Source of the DNA: an uncultured Oscillospiraceae bacterium
GTDB taxonomy: Bacteria > Bacillota > Clostridia > Oscillospirales > Oscillospiraceae
Assembly: GCA_900763995.1 (NCBI GenBank)
Contig: CAAFMK010000101.1
Span: 1-12,951, forward strand
Length of the DNA stretch: 12,951 bases
Direction of reading: 5' to 3'
Made by a program: the position numbers and the translations under genes. Shown here piece after piece: positions 1 through 6,437 of the stretch; within the stretch, counting starts at the first letter, position 1; every line of letters begins with the position of its first letter. Under the pieces are notes generated by a model. The model searched no databases, had not been told where the DNA came from, and saw nothing but the letters and a program-made list of their open reading frames with translations.

Positions 1-142
1 GATCAAACACAGGTTTAAGGTATTCAATTTGGATGTGCGGTCAAAATAGATCTAAAGGGTGCAGTGCGCTTTATATGACAACAGACCAGGGGCAAGAAAG
101 GGGAGCCCCCATCTTCTCAATGGGTCGGGGGGTATAGGATCA

Positions 143-2032
143 ATGGAAGGACAACGGGTAGAGAAAAAGCCACGGGGCAGAGGGAAAAAATGGGCCATTG
201 CCGTTGGCGTGACCACGGGTGTGATTCTGGGTGCCTATCTGGGGGTGTGTGCCTGGGCAGGCAGCACAGACACCATTTTCCCCAATGTCCATGTGGCTGG
301 CGTGGATGTATCTGGCATGACAGTGGGTCAGGCCCAGCTGGCTTTGGAGCATATGACCTCTACTTATGGGGATGATATTGTAGCCACCCTGCGCTATGGA
401 AACTGGAGCCACAGCCTGAAAGCAGGAGATCTGGACTACAGCTGGGACTTTGCGGCCAAGTGTGCCTGGGAGACAGGACGGGACAATTTCTTGACTGGAG
501 GGGGCACCTATTTACTTGGTCTGATGGGGAAGTCCACCCATATCGGGGTCCCCAGAGAGAATGAATCCCAAGTTCTGGAGCAGATGCTTGACCAGGTGGA
601 GGATGAGGTGGGCGGCGGTGTGACCACTGCCACCTATCAAATCAATGGAGACCGTCTGGAGATGACCAAGGGCGTATCAGGGATCGGACTGGATCGGGAT
701 GCGGTGCGTGGGATGACACTGGATGTCCTTGAGGGGGGCATGGTGAAGAAGTTTTCCCACAGGGAGAAAGGTCCTGTGGAGGTGGAGTTGGAGCTGACCC
801 CAGAGCAGATACCGCCTCAGGAGCCAGACTTTCAGGCCATCTATCAAGAGCTGGCCACTAAGCCCCAAAACGCCACAATTGATCCCAAATCCTTTGAAGT
901 CACAGACCATGTGGTAGGGGTGGACTTTAGTGTATCAGAACTGGAACAGGCCTATCACCAGGCGCAGGAGGGGGAGAGCTTCTCCATCCCTGTCACCATC
1001 ACCCAGCCACGGGATACCAAGGAGAGCTTGCAGGGGAAACTATTCGCCCATTTATTGGGGGAGGCAAAGACCACCCTCACAGGTACCTATGGAAGAAAAT
1101 ATAATGTAAAGCTGGCGGCCGAGGCCTGCAATAACACTGTTATTCTCCCTGGAGAGGTCTTTTCCTTCAATGGGGTCACAGGCAGTCGCTCAGGCGCTAT
1201 GGGATATCAGTCCGCCACAGTTTACTCCGGGGGAAAGACCATAGAGGAGGTTGGAGGCGGCGTATGCCAGACCTCGTCCACCATCTATTATGCCCTCCTC
1301 CACAGCAGCCTGGAAGTGGTGCAGAGAGCGAACCACGGCTATAATACAGGCTATGTCCCAGTGGGAATGGATGCCACGGTATACTATGGTGTAACCGATT
1401 TTCAGTTCCGCAATAATACGGACTACCCTATCAAGGTGGTGATCGGCCCTGAGTGGGTCAACGGTGTAGAAGTGCTGGTCTGCCGGATCTATGGCACCAA
1501 TGAGGATGGAGTCTACGCCGTGCCAGAGAGCTACGCCTACGATAAGAAGGTGCCCACCACAGTCTATCGGCCAGATGAGACCATCCCAAAAGGAACGACC
1601 AAGGTGGATATGGTGCAAAACCCCTATACCGGTCTGAAGGCGCAGACCTACCGCTATATCTACGACAAGGACGGGAACCTGCTGGAAAAGCAGGATATGG
1701 GGGTCAGTGTATATAAAATGCGCCCCAAGACCATTTTGTACAATCCCGCAGATGGAGATCCTGAGACCTGGGCGGATGGAGTACCTCCCAAGACCCCTGA
1801 GACACCACCACCCGATCAAAAGCCCGAAACCCCGCCTGAGACAGACCCGCCGGTGTCCCCCACCCCTGATCCAGATCCGATTGATCCAGATCCGATTGAT
1901 CCAGATCCAATTGAGCCGGGGACAGATATTCCCGATGGGGAGGAAGACAGCCAGCTGCCACCTGATGCAGGGGATGGGTCGTCTGGGGACTCCTCTGATG
2001 GGAGCAGTACCGAAGGCGGAGAAAACGGATGA
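143..2032 (+). CDS. VanW/YoaR-type membrane-anchored envelope protein
   Basis: The 629-residue protein has a basic N-terminus (KKPRGRGKK) and one membrane segment at about residues 17-38, so it is probably anchored with its bulk outside. Peptidoglycan-binding-like (YoaR/PG_binding_4) repeats follow, starting near residue 46 (FPNVHVAGVDVSGMT). The VanW domain spans about residues 300-435 and carries the family signatures FSFNGVTG, GGGVCQTSSTIYYA and FRNNTDYPIKV. A G5-like stretch comes next, then a Pro/Asp/Gly/Ser-rich tail. VanW occurs in some vancomycin-resistance clusters, but its biochemistry is unresolved; isolated relatives like this are common in Clostridia and do not imply resistance. 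I chose ATG 143 because it sits just before the basic and membrane segment; the G-rich stretch at 127-139 is a mediocre ribosome site. A GTG at 59 in the same frame has no usable site. The next gene begins at or just past its stop, suggesting co-transcription. No convincing promoter is visible in bases 1-142. Confidence 0.9.
   Translation: MEGQRVEKKPRGRGKKWAIAVGVTTGVILGAYLGVCAWAGSTDTIFPNVHVAGVDVSGMTVGQAQLALEHMTSTYGDDIVATLRYGNWSHSLKAGDLDYSWDFAAKCAWETGRDNFLTGGGTYLLGLMGKSTHIGVPRENESQVLEQMLDQVEDEVGGGVTTATYQINGDRLEMTKGVSGIGLDRDAVRGMTLDVLEGGMVKKFSHREKGPVEVELELTPEQIPPQEPDFQAIYQELATKPQNATIDPKSFEVTDHVVGVDFSVSELEQAYHQAQEGESFSIPVTITQPRDTKESLQGKLFAHLLGEAKTTLTGTYGRKYNVKLAAEACNNTVILPGEVFSFNGVTGSRSGAMGYQSATVYSGGKTIEEVGGGVCQTSSTIYYALLHSSLEVVQRANHGYNTGYVPVGMDATVYYGVTDFQFRNNTDYPIKVVIGPEWVNGVEVLVCRIYGTNEDGVYAVPESYAYDKKVPTTVYRPDETIPKGTTKVDMVQNPYTGLKAQTYRYIYDKDGNLLEKQDMGVSVYKMRPKTILYNPADGDPETWADGVPPKTPETPPPDQKPETPPETDPPVSPTPDPDPIDPDPIDPDPIEPGTDIPDGEEDSQLPPDAGDGSSGDSSDGSSTEGGENG
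1868..1912 (+). repeat. Three tandem 15-bp units in the tail of the VanW gene
   Basis: The unit GATCCAGATCCGATT occurs twice exactly (1868-1882, 1883-1897) and once with a single change (1898-1912). It is in frame and encodes Asp-Pro-Asp-Pro-Ile repeats in the low-complexity C-terminal tail. Near-identical units in frame suggest recent slippage expansion, so copy number may vary between strains. The acidic, Pro-rich tail is probably a flexible extension outside the cell. Confidence 0.9.
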
Positions 2033-2052
2033 CCAAGATAAAGGATAACACC

Positions 2053-2727
2053 ATGTTTCAAGGATACACACAACAGACCATTGATTTTCTTTGGGGCCTG
2101 CGGTTCAACAACGAGCGAAGCTGGTTTCTGGCGCACAAAGAGGAGTTTTTGGAATATGTAGACGGCCCGACCCGGGCACTGGCTGCCCAGCTGAGTGAGG
2201 CCATGACTGAGGCCTACCCAAAGCTGGGGCTGGAGTGTAAGGTGAGCCGTATTTATCGGGATGCCAGGCGGCTCCATGGCCGGGGCCCATATAAGGAACA
2301 CCTGTGGTTTTCTTTGCGGCACCCGTCGGAGCGGGGCTGTGCCGCCCCCTGCTTCTTCTTTGAGTTAGCACCAGAGCGGTACAGCTATGGTATGGGCTGC
2401 TGGGACCCAACTCCTCTGACCATGGCCAAGGTCAGGGCCCGTATTGACCGTGACCCCAAGCCGGTGGAGAAGCTGGCCCGCCAGGTCATCCGCCGTGGGG
2501 AGTTTGTGGTGGAGGGAGAGCTGTACAAACGGCCCAAGGGAGACCCCGGCCCCCTGCTCTACCCGTGGTACAATCAAAAGAAGATCAGTTTTTGCCGGGA
2601 TGAGAATTGTGAGGGAATTTTCTTCACCCCAGAGCTGGCCCAGCGTGTGCTGGATGGGTGGAAGTCACTGGTTCCTCACTACCGCTGGATGCGGGAGGTG
2701 GCCTCCGACCCAGACCCCAGGGACTGA
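2053..2727 (+). CDS. DUF2461 family protein (TIGR02453-like)
   Basis: This 224-residue protein matches the DUF2461 pattern. It opens with a hydrophobic start plus FLWGLRFNNERSWFLAHKEEF, then has the central SRIYRDARRLHGRGPYKEHL block and a long C-terminal half. The family is widespread and soluble, and its function is not established; I assign none. ATG 2053 is preferred because family members begin at about this Met-Phe and AAAGGA (2040-2045) lies 7 bases upstream. An in-frame ATG at 2029 overlaps the previous stop as ATGA and has GGAG at 2018-2021, giving a 232-residue version; translational coupling from there is possible. Either way it forms a two-gene unit with the VanW gene and is followed by a terminator. 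Confidence 0.88.
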   Translation: MFQGYTQQTIDFLWGLRFNNERSWFLAHKEEFLEYVDGPTRALAAQLSEAMTEAYPKLGLECKVSRIYRDARRLHGRGPYKEHLWFSLRHPSERGCAAPCFFFELAPERYSYGMGCWDPTPLTMAKVRARIDRDPKPVEKLARQVIRRGEFVVEGELYKRPKGDPGPLLYPWYNQKKISFCRDENCEGIFFTPELAQRVLDGWKSLVPHYRWMREVASDPDPRD

Positions 2728-2739
2728 TTGGAATGAGAC

Positions 2740-2783
2740 AAAGAGCATACTACTGATCTGTGGATTGGTGGTATGCTCTTTTT
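2740..2783 (+). terminator. Rho-independent terminator of the VanW–DUF2461 unit
   Basis: Arms AAAGAGCATACTAC (2740-2753) and GTGGTATGCTCTTT (2768-2781) pair over 14 positions, with one T·G wobble and a 14-nt loop. A T run is merged into the 3' arm (2779-2783). It lies 12 bases after the DUF2461 stop. Confidence 0.85.
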
Positions 2784-2856
2784 GCGATCTATTACTTTAT
2801 TGCGATAGCGACAAAAATAACTAAGTGTTTTTGTATAGAAAAACGAACAAAAAACC

Positions 2857-2885
2857 TTGACTAATTACATGGAAAGTGGTACATT
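2857..2885 (+). promoter_or_regulatory. Sigma-A-like promoter with no gene downstream
   Basis: TTGACT (2857-2862), a 17-base spacer and TACATT (2880-2885), preceded by an A-rich tract (2841-2854) that could serve as an UP element. Predicted start near 2892. The next plus-strand gene is rplJ at 5886, which has its own promoter, so any transcript from here would be a stand-alone RNA. Confidence 0.5.
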
Positions 2886-2891
2886 ATAGCC

Positions 2892-3396
2892 AGAAAGGAT
2901 GAGTCCAATGTACAGATAAAAAACATCCTAGATGCCAGTTCCCGTGGGGCACGGTCAAAAATCATTGGTGTGGACATATAGCCAAAGAGATGGAAAAGGA
3001 AGTCAGAGAGGGTTTGGACAAATCTGATAGGCCCATAGGTAAAGAAATTCATCGCAGGGTTCAGCGACTACTTTTTCACCAATGAAATTTTGGGCGAAGC
3101 CCAGACTGGGGTAGACCAGCTTGTGGGAAGCAGAGGCAGCGCAAAGCGGCGAATACAGACAGCAAAAAAGAAGGATCCAACCAAAAGTGTCTCACATATG
3201 AGGAATGAGGCCGTAAGAACGGTCAACGAGAACGGTTGAATGAGAGACTTCCAGTTGTTGTATGGAATGAGCTGCGGAGCGTATCTAAAAGAAAGTGAGG
3301 TACCCATTTGATGCTAGATCCCAATAGCGAACAGAAGTGACCCTTGACTGCAACGGATTACGAAACGGGCAGTCAGGGGTCACTTCATTTTTATTT
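2892..3396 (+). ncRNA. Candidate orphan ~500-nt transcript (unidentified)
   Basis: The segment lies between a promoter-like element and a strong terminator on the same strand and has no intact reading frame. Local hairpins are visible: GGATG/CATCC near the predicted 5' end, GGGC-GAA-GCCC near 3093-3103, and GGCCGT-AAGA-ACGGTC near 3208-3223. I checked by eye for hallmark sequences of RNase P RNA, tmRNA, SRP RNA, common riboswitches and group II intron domain V and found none. A decayed gene is an equal alternative: short protein-like runs occur in different frames, separated by stops. Confidence 0.25.
3334..3396 (+). terminator. Strong 18-bp terminator hairpin, plus strand
   Basis: Arms GAAGTGACCCTTGACTGC (3334-3351) and GCAGTCAGGGGTCACTTC (3369-3386) pair at all 18 positions with one wobble, around a 17-nt loop. 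ATTTTTATTT follows on the plus strand. The minus-strand flank (TGTTCGC) is not T-rich, so it is oriented for a plus-strand transcript although no plus-strand gene precedes it closely. Confidence 0.65.
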
Positions 3397-3423
3397 GGGA
3401 GAGACAGATAAGAGGTACTGTAG

Positions 3424-3457
3424 AAAACGGCTCCTCTCCAGTGGGGAGAAGTGCCGT
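3424..3457 (-). terminator. Candidate terminator for thrS
   Basis: On the minus strand ACGGC...GCCGT (3457-3453 with 3431-3427) closes an inner stem TCTCC/GGAGA and is followed by TTTTC. It lies about 115 bases beyond the thrS stop, the first hairpin plus T tract I see in that direction. The T tract is short. Confidence 0.4.
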
Positions 3458-3514
3458 GAGAAGTGTCATTTCCCAGGCACATATCCCCGGAAAAGACAGG
3501 TTTTGATCTTATTC

Positions 3515-3557
3515 CATCATCTGCGGATGATGAAACTCCTTGCAGGAGGGCTTTTTT
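3515..3557 (+). terminator. Tandem hairpins and T run opposite the thrS 3' end
   Basis: CATCATC-TGCG-GATGATG (3515-3532) is followed by CTCCT-TGC-AGGAG (3536-3548), then GGC and six T (3552-3557). The second hairpin plus T run is a weak plus-strand terminator. It would stop read-through from the orphan region into antisense thrS sequence. Confidence 0.35.
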
Positions 3558-3573
3558 GACAAGCTGGTTGAGA

Positions 3574-5370
3574 TTACTTGATGACCTTGCGATCGACCTC
3601 ATCACTCAGCAGAGTGGCGAAGGCATCCAGAGACATAGCACCCAGATCCTCACCGGAGCGGTGACGGATGGAGACGGTCTTGTTCTCCATATCCCGGTCA
3701 CCCACAACCAGCATATAGGGGACTTTCTCCAGGGTGGCCTCACGGATCTTCTTGCCGACCTTCTCGTTGCGGCTGTCCACTTCCACACGGAAGCCCTGTT
3801 TGGCCAGAACCTCTCTCAGGTCATAGGCATAATCGTTGGTACGGTCGGTAACTGGCATGATACGCACCTGCTCTGGGGACATCCAGGTGGGCAGTGCACC
3901 GGCGTACTTCTCGATTAGCAGGGCCAGGGTGCGCTCGTAGCAGCCCATAGAGGTACGGTGGATGATATAGGGGGTCTTTTTCTGACCATCGGCATCCACA
4001 TACTCCATGCCAAACTTCTTGGCCAGCAGCATATCGATCTGGATGGTGATAAGAGTGTCCTCCTTGCCAAACACATTCTTGCACTGAATGTCCAGCTTGG
4101 GGCCGTAGAAGGCGGCCTCATCAATGCCGATCTCGTACTTCACGCCCAGATCCTCCAGAATCTTGGCCATGGTGTTCTGGGCCAGCTCCCACTGCTCGGC
4201 GGTGCCCTCGTACTTGTTGCCCGGGTTGGCGGGGTCCCACTGGGAGAAGCGGAAGGTGCAGTCCTCCTTCAGTCCCAGCGTCTCCAGACAGTAGTTGGCC
4301 AGATCCAGACAGCCCTTAAACTCCTCCTCCAGCTGGTCAGGACGCAGGATCAGGTGGCCCTCAGAGATGGTGAACTGGCGCACACGGATCAGACCGTGCA
4401 TCTCGCCGGAATCCTCGTTGCGGAACAGAGTGGAGGTCTCGCCCAGACGCATGGGCAGCTCACGATAGGAGCGGGCCCGGTTCAGGAACACCTGGTACTG
4501 GAAGGGACAGGTCATGGGACGCAGGGCAAAGCACTCCTTGGTCTCGTCGTGGGGGTCACCCAGAATGAACATACCATCCAGATAGTGATCCCAGTGGCCG
4601 GAGATTTTGTAGAGATCCCGCTTGGCCATCAGGGGGGTCTTGGTCAGCTGATAGCCCCGGGCCTGCTCAGTATCCTCGATCCAGCGCTGGAGCAGCTGGA
4701 TGGTGCGGGCACCCTTTGGCAGCAGGATAGGCAGACCCTGACCGATATAATCCACGGTGGTGAAATACTCCAGCTCCCGGCCCAGCTTATTGTGGTCCCG
4801 TCTCTTGGCCTCCTCGACCTTCTCCAGATAGGCGTCCAACTCGTCCTTTTTGGGGAAAGCGATGCCGTAGATCCGCTGGAGGGTCTCACGGTTGGAGTCG
4901 CCCCGCCAGTAGGCGGCGTTACAGGCGGTGAGCTTCAGGGCGTTGCCCTTGATGCGGCCAGTGGAATCCAGATGGGGGCCGGCACACAGGTCGGTAAACT
5001 CCCCCTGTTTATAAAAGGAGATGTGGGCATCCTCAGGCAGGTCGTTGATGAGCTCCACCTTGTAGGGCTCACCCTTCTCCTCCATCAGCTGGATGGCCTC
5101 TGCCCGGGGCAGCTCAAAGCGCTCCAGCTTCAGCTTCTCCTTGCAGATCTTCCGCATCTCCCCCTCGATCTGCTCCAGATGACTGGGGGTAAAGGGGAAG
5201 GGGGCCTCCATATCGTAGTACCAGCCCTCGTCAATGGAGGGGCCGATGGCCAGCTTCACCTCAGGCCACAGGCGCTTGACAGCCTGTGCCATCACATGGG
5301 AGCAGGTGTGCCAATAGGTCTGGCGGAATTCCGGATTTTCAAAGGTATACAGATTGTTTTCTTCAGACAT
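3574..5370 (-). CDS. thrS: Threonyl-tRNA synthetase lacking the TGS domain
   Basis: A class II aminoacyl-tRNA synthetase that charges tRNA-Thr. At 598 residues it is shorter than the usual ~640, because the protein starts directly in the second (editing) domain with no N-terminal TGS domain. The editing centre is intact: H21-x3-H25 and C129-x3-H133. The catalytic core has motif 2 (LFRNED, about 315-320) and motif 3 (GCYER, 476-480). The expected zinc ligands are C288, H339 and H471. The segment around C288 reads RPMTCPFQYQVF where E. coli has PMNCPGHVQIF. The C-terminal anticodon-binding domain covers about residues 500-598. ATG 5370 is supported by AGGAG at 5379-5383, 8 bases upstream. The gene stands alone and divergent from rplJ, and its T-box leader indicates induction by uncharged tRNA-Thr. 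A TGS-less subfamily in Clostridia, rather than truncation, is the likely explanation, since no remnant TGS frame lies upstream. Confidence 0.95.
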   Translation of the reverse strand: MSEENNLYTFENPEFRQTYWHTCSHVMAQAVKRLWPEVKLAIGPSIDEGWYYDMEAPFPFTPSHLEQIEGEMRKICKEKLKLERFELPRAEAIQLMEEKGEPYKVELINDLPEDAHISFYKQGEFTDLCAGPHLDSTGRIKGNALKLTACNAAYWRGDSNRETLQRIYGIAFPKKDELDAYLEKVEEAKRRDHNKLGRELEYFTTVDYIGQGLPILLPKGARTIQLLQRWIEDTEQARGYQLTKTPLMAKRDLYKISGHWDHYLDGMFILGDPHDETKECFALRPMTCPFQYQVFLNRARSYRELPMRLGETSTLFRNEDSGEMHGLIRVRQFTISEGHLILRPDQLEEEFKGCLDLANYCLETLGLKEDCTFRFSQWDPANPGNKYEGTAEQWELAQNTMAKILEDLGVKYEIGIDEAAFYGPKLDIQCKNVFGKEDTLITIQIDMLLAKKFGMEYVDADGQKKTPYIIHRTSMGCYERTLALLIEKYAGALPTWMSPEQVRIMPVTDRTNDYAYDLREVLAKQGFRVEVDSRNEKVGKKIREATLEKVPYMLVVGDRDMENKTVSIRHRSGEDLGAMSLDAFATLLSDEVDRKVIK

Positions 5371-5400
5371 GATAATGGCTCCTTTCTATGATGAGGGGCG

Positions 5401-5437
5401 AAAAAAATCTCACCCCTGACAAAATCAGGGGTGAGAT
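5401..5437 (-). terminator. T-box-controlled attenuator of thrS
   Basis: On the minus strand TCTCACCCCTGA and TCAGGGGTGAGA pair perfectly over 12 bp (13 with the flanking A-T) around a 5-nt loop, then seven T (5407-5401). Its 5' arm is also the 3' half of the antiterminator, so the structures are mutually exclusive. It ends 30 bases before the thrS start. Confidence 0.93.
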
Positions 5438-5642
5438 ACATTCGTTGTATGCCACGGTTCCACCCTGCTTGCACCCAACAGGGTGCCGCTCATGTCCCAC
5501 GGTAACGGGTGGGTGCCGGCCCGGTTCTCCCAGGCGGCTCAGGAGTGGTACCGACCGCGGTGTGGACACAGGGCACTTTCAGCACAGGGTACCCCTCTCT
5601 GGGTGTTGTCCACGATCTCTTCTCCGTCAAAGCCACTTTGAC
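5401..5642 (-). promoter_or_regulatory. T-box riboswitch leader of thrS
   Basis: The leader senses uncharged tRNA-Thr and controls read-through into thrS. The conserved T-box AGGGTGGAACCGTG lies at 5466-5453; its TGGA bulge would pair with a tRNA ending in UCCA. Stem I is recognisable by GTGGAC/GTCCAC arms and the CTGAAAG distal element near 5583. A candidate specifier is ACC (Thr) at 5549-5547, followed by A; another ACC occurs in the same strand, so the assignment is tentative. The antiterminator is clear: CAGGG-(bulge)-GTG pairs with CAC-CCCTG, which is the 5' arm of the terminator. A stem GCACCC/GGGTGC precedes it. The downstream gene independently confirms threonine specificity. Confidence 0.95.
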
Positions 5643-5648
5643 ACAGCC

Positions 5649-5677
5649 ACTATATCACCCATGTACAGGAATGTCAA
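5649..5677 (-). promoter_or_regulatory. thrS promoter
   Basis: Read on the minus strand: TTGACA (5677-5672), a 17-base spacer, and TATAGT (5654-5649). Predicted start near 5642, which places the whole T-box structure in the transcript. An A/T-rich block at 5688-5703 lies upstream and is shared with the rplJ promoter. Confidence 0.85.
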
Positions 5678-5706
5678 CAGGGGAGGGATAAAATTTAAAA
5701 AAACCC

Positions 5707-5735
5707 TTGACACATCCTTTTCTATATTGTATAAT
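5707..5735 (+). promoter_or_regulatory. rplJL promoter
   Basis: TTGACA (5707-5712), 17-base spacer, TATAAT (5730-5735): full consensus at both hexamers, as expected for a heavily transcribed ribosomal-protein operon. Predicted start near 5742. The upstream A/T-rich run (5688-5703) is a plausible UP element. Confidence 0.9.
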
Positions 5736-5741
5736 CCAGCT

Positions 5742-5852
5742 TGCGTTCAAAGACAGCAGGGGCCATTCAGGCGTAATTCCTGCCGAGAGTGCTTTCAAAG
5801 GGAATAAACTTTTGAATGTACTGTCCTCCTGTCTTTTGACTGGAGGTTTTTT
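5742..5852 (+). promoter_or_regulatory. L10 ribosomal-protein leader (rplJL autoregulation)
   Basis: The leader has the conserved AGACAGCAGG segment (5751-5760) and the matching AATTCCTGCCGAG (5775-5787) of Bacillota L10 leaders, the region bound by the L10-L7/L12 complex. An internal hairpin TTCAAAGG/CTTTTGAA lies around 5794-5817. GTTCAAAGACAGCAGG (5745-5760) can pair with CCTCCTGTCTTTTGAC (5825-5840) with only two mismatches and a wobble. That pairing would consume the 5' arm of the terminator just downstream, so this is an antiterminator arrangement. The family is known to act by transcription attenuation in Bacillus subtilis; the same mechanism here is inferred from these pairings. Confidence 0.88.
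5825..5852 (+). terminator. Attenuator at the end of the L10 leader
   Basis: CCTCCTGTC and GACTGGAGG pair with one T-T mismatch around a TTTT loop, followed by six T (5847-5852). It lies 33 bases before the rplJ start, so it can only be a conditional terminator for the rplJL operon. Confidence 0.85.
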
Positions 5853-5885
5853 GTTGCGCGGATCAATATCTGGAGGTGAATCCAA

Positions 5886-6437
5886 ATGCCTAACGCAAAG
5901 ATTCTTTCCGAGAAGCAGGCCATTGTCGCTGCTCTGACCGAGCAGCTCAAGGGCGCTTCCAGCGGCGTACTGGTGGACTATAAGGGTATCACCGTAGCCG
6001 AGGACACCGCTCTGCGTGTGGAGCTGCGCCAGAACGAGGTGCAGTACGGCGTGGTTAAGAATACTCTGGCCCGCTTTGCTCTGAACAATGTTGGTCTGGA
6101 GGGTCTGGATGAGGTGCTCAACGGCACCACTTCTCTGGCTACCAGCAACAGCGATCCCATCGCTCCCATGCGTGTGGTCAACAAGTACGCCAAGCAGCTG
6201 GGCGAGGGTAAGTTTACCATCAAGGGCGGCTTCATGGACGGCAAGATTCTGTCCCTGGAGGAGATTTCCGCTCTGGCCGAGCTGCCTGCCAAGGATGTCC
6301 TGCAGGCTCAGGCTCTGGGCATGATGCTGGCTCCCATTACCAGCCTGGCTATCGTGCTGAAGGCCATCGCTGAGAAGGGCGGCGAACCCGCCGCCGAGGA
6401 GGCAGCCCCCGCTGAGGAGGCCCCCGCCGCAGAGTAA
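5886..6437 (+). CDS. rplJ: 50S ribosomal protein L10
   Basis: The 183-residue protein is the base of the ribosomal stalk: it binds 23S rRNA and L11 through its N-terminal domain and carries L7/L12 dimers on its C-terminal helix. Family features are a start with KQAIVAALTEQL, the segments VLVDYKGITVAEDTALR and YGVVKNTLARFAL, and IKGGFMDGK in the middle. It ends in an Ala/Glu-rich tail (AAEEAAPAEEAPAAE), common in Gram-positive L10. ATG 5886 has a strong site GGAGGTGA (5872-5879). It heads a two-gene operon with rplL and probably represses its own transcription through the leader. Codon choice is biased to a few preferred codons, as in highly expressed genes. Confidence 0.97.
   Translation: MPNAKILSEKQAIVAALTEQLKGASSGVLVDYKGITVAEDTALRVELRQNEVQYGVVKNTLARFALNNVGLEGLDEVLNGTTSLATSNSDPIAPMRVVNKYAKQLGEGKFTIKGGFMDGKILSLEEISALAELPAKDVLQAQALGMMLAPITSLAIVLKAIAEKGGEPAAEEAAPAEEAPAAE

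Larger units (their letters stand above)
2784..3573. other. Gene-free stretch of about 790 bases
   Basis: No reading frame here has a credible start, ribosome site and protein-like sequence. The longest open plus-strand run in the first part is 66 codons (3039-3236), basic, with no ribosome site. Short minus-strand frames at 2861-3052, 3068-3307 and 3285-3605 lack Shine-Dalgarno sites, and the last runs into the end of thrS. The stretch holds an A/T-rich promoter-like zone (2784-2885), an A/G-rich body with small hairpins such as GGGCGAAGCCC near 3093-3103, a strong terminator hairpin (3334-3396), and further hairpins up to a T run at 3552-3557. It could be a structured RNA locus or a decayed gene; sequence alone does not decide. 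Confidence 0.6.

Noticed and set aside
59..142. GTG at 59 as the start of the VanW protein
   Set aside because: No usable ribosome site, and it would add 28 residues with no family resemblance before the basic and membrane segment. ATG 143 fits a normal N-in membrane anchor.
143..2032. VanW gene as a vancomycin-resistance determinant
   Set aside because: No vanH/A/X/Y/R/S genes nearby. VanW/YoaR-type proteins are common in Clostridia outside resistance clusters.
1190..2071. 293-codon minus-strand frame across the VanW gene
   Set aside because: Antisense to the VanW domain and the Asp-Pro repeat; its Ile/Trp-rich repeats are the mirror of the 15-bp tandem repeat.
3039..3236. 66-codon basic plus-strand open run in the gene-free stretch
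   Set aside because: No start codon with a ribosome site near its 5' end and no family recognised. Kept only as a hint of possible gene decay.
2861..3307. Two short minus-strand frames (2861-3052 and 3068-3307) with hydrophobic products
   Set aside because: No ribosome sites, and the hydrophobicity is what antisense of A/G-rich sequence produces. Not called as genes.
3958..5391. Long open frame (477 codons) on the plus strand across thrS
   Set aside because: It is exactly antisense to thrS, whose synthetase motifs, ribosome site and T-box leader are unmistakable. The antisense product is low-complexity Leu/Gly/Gln-rich, an effect of codon bias.
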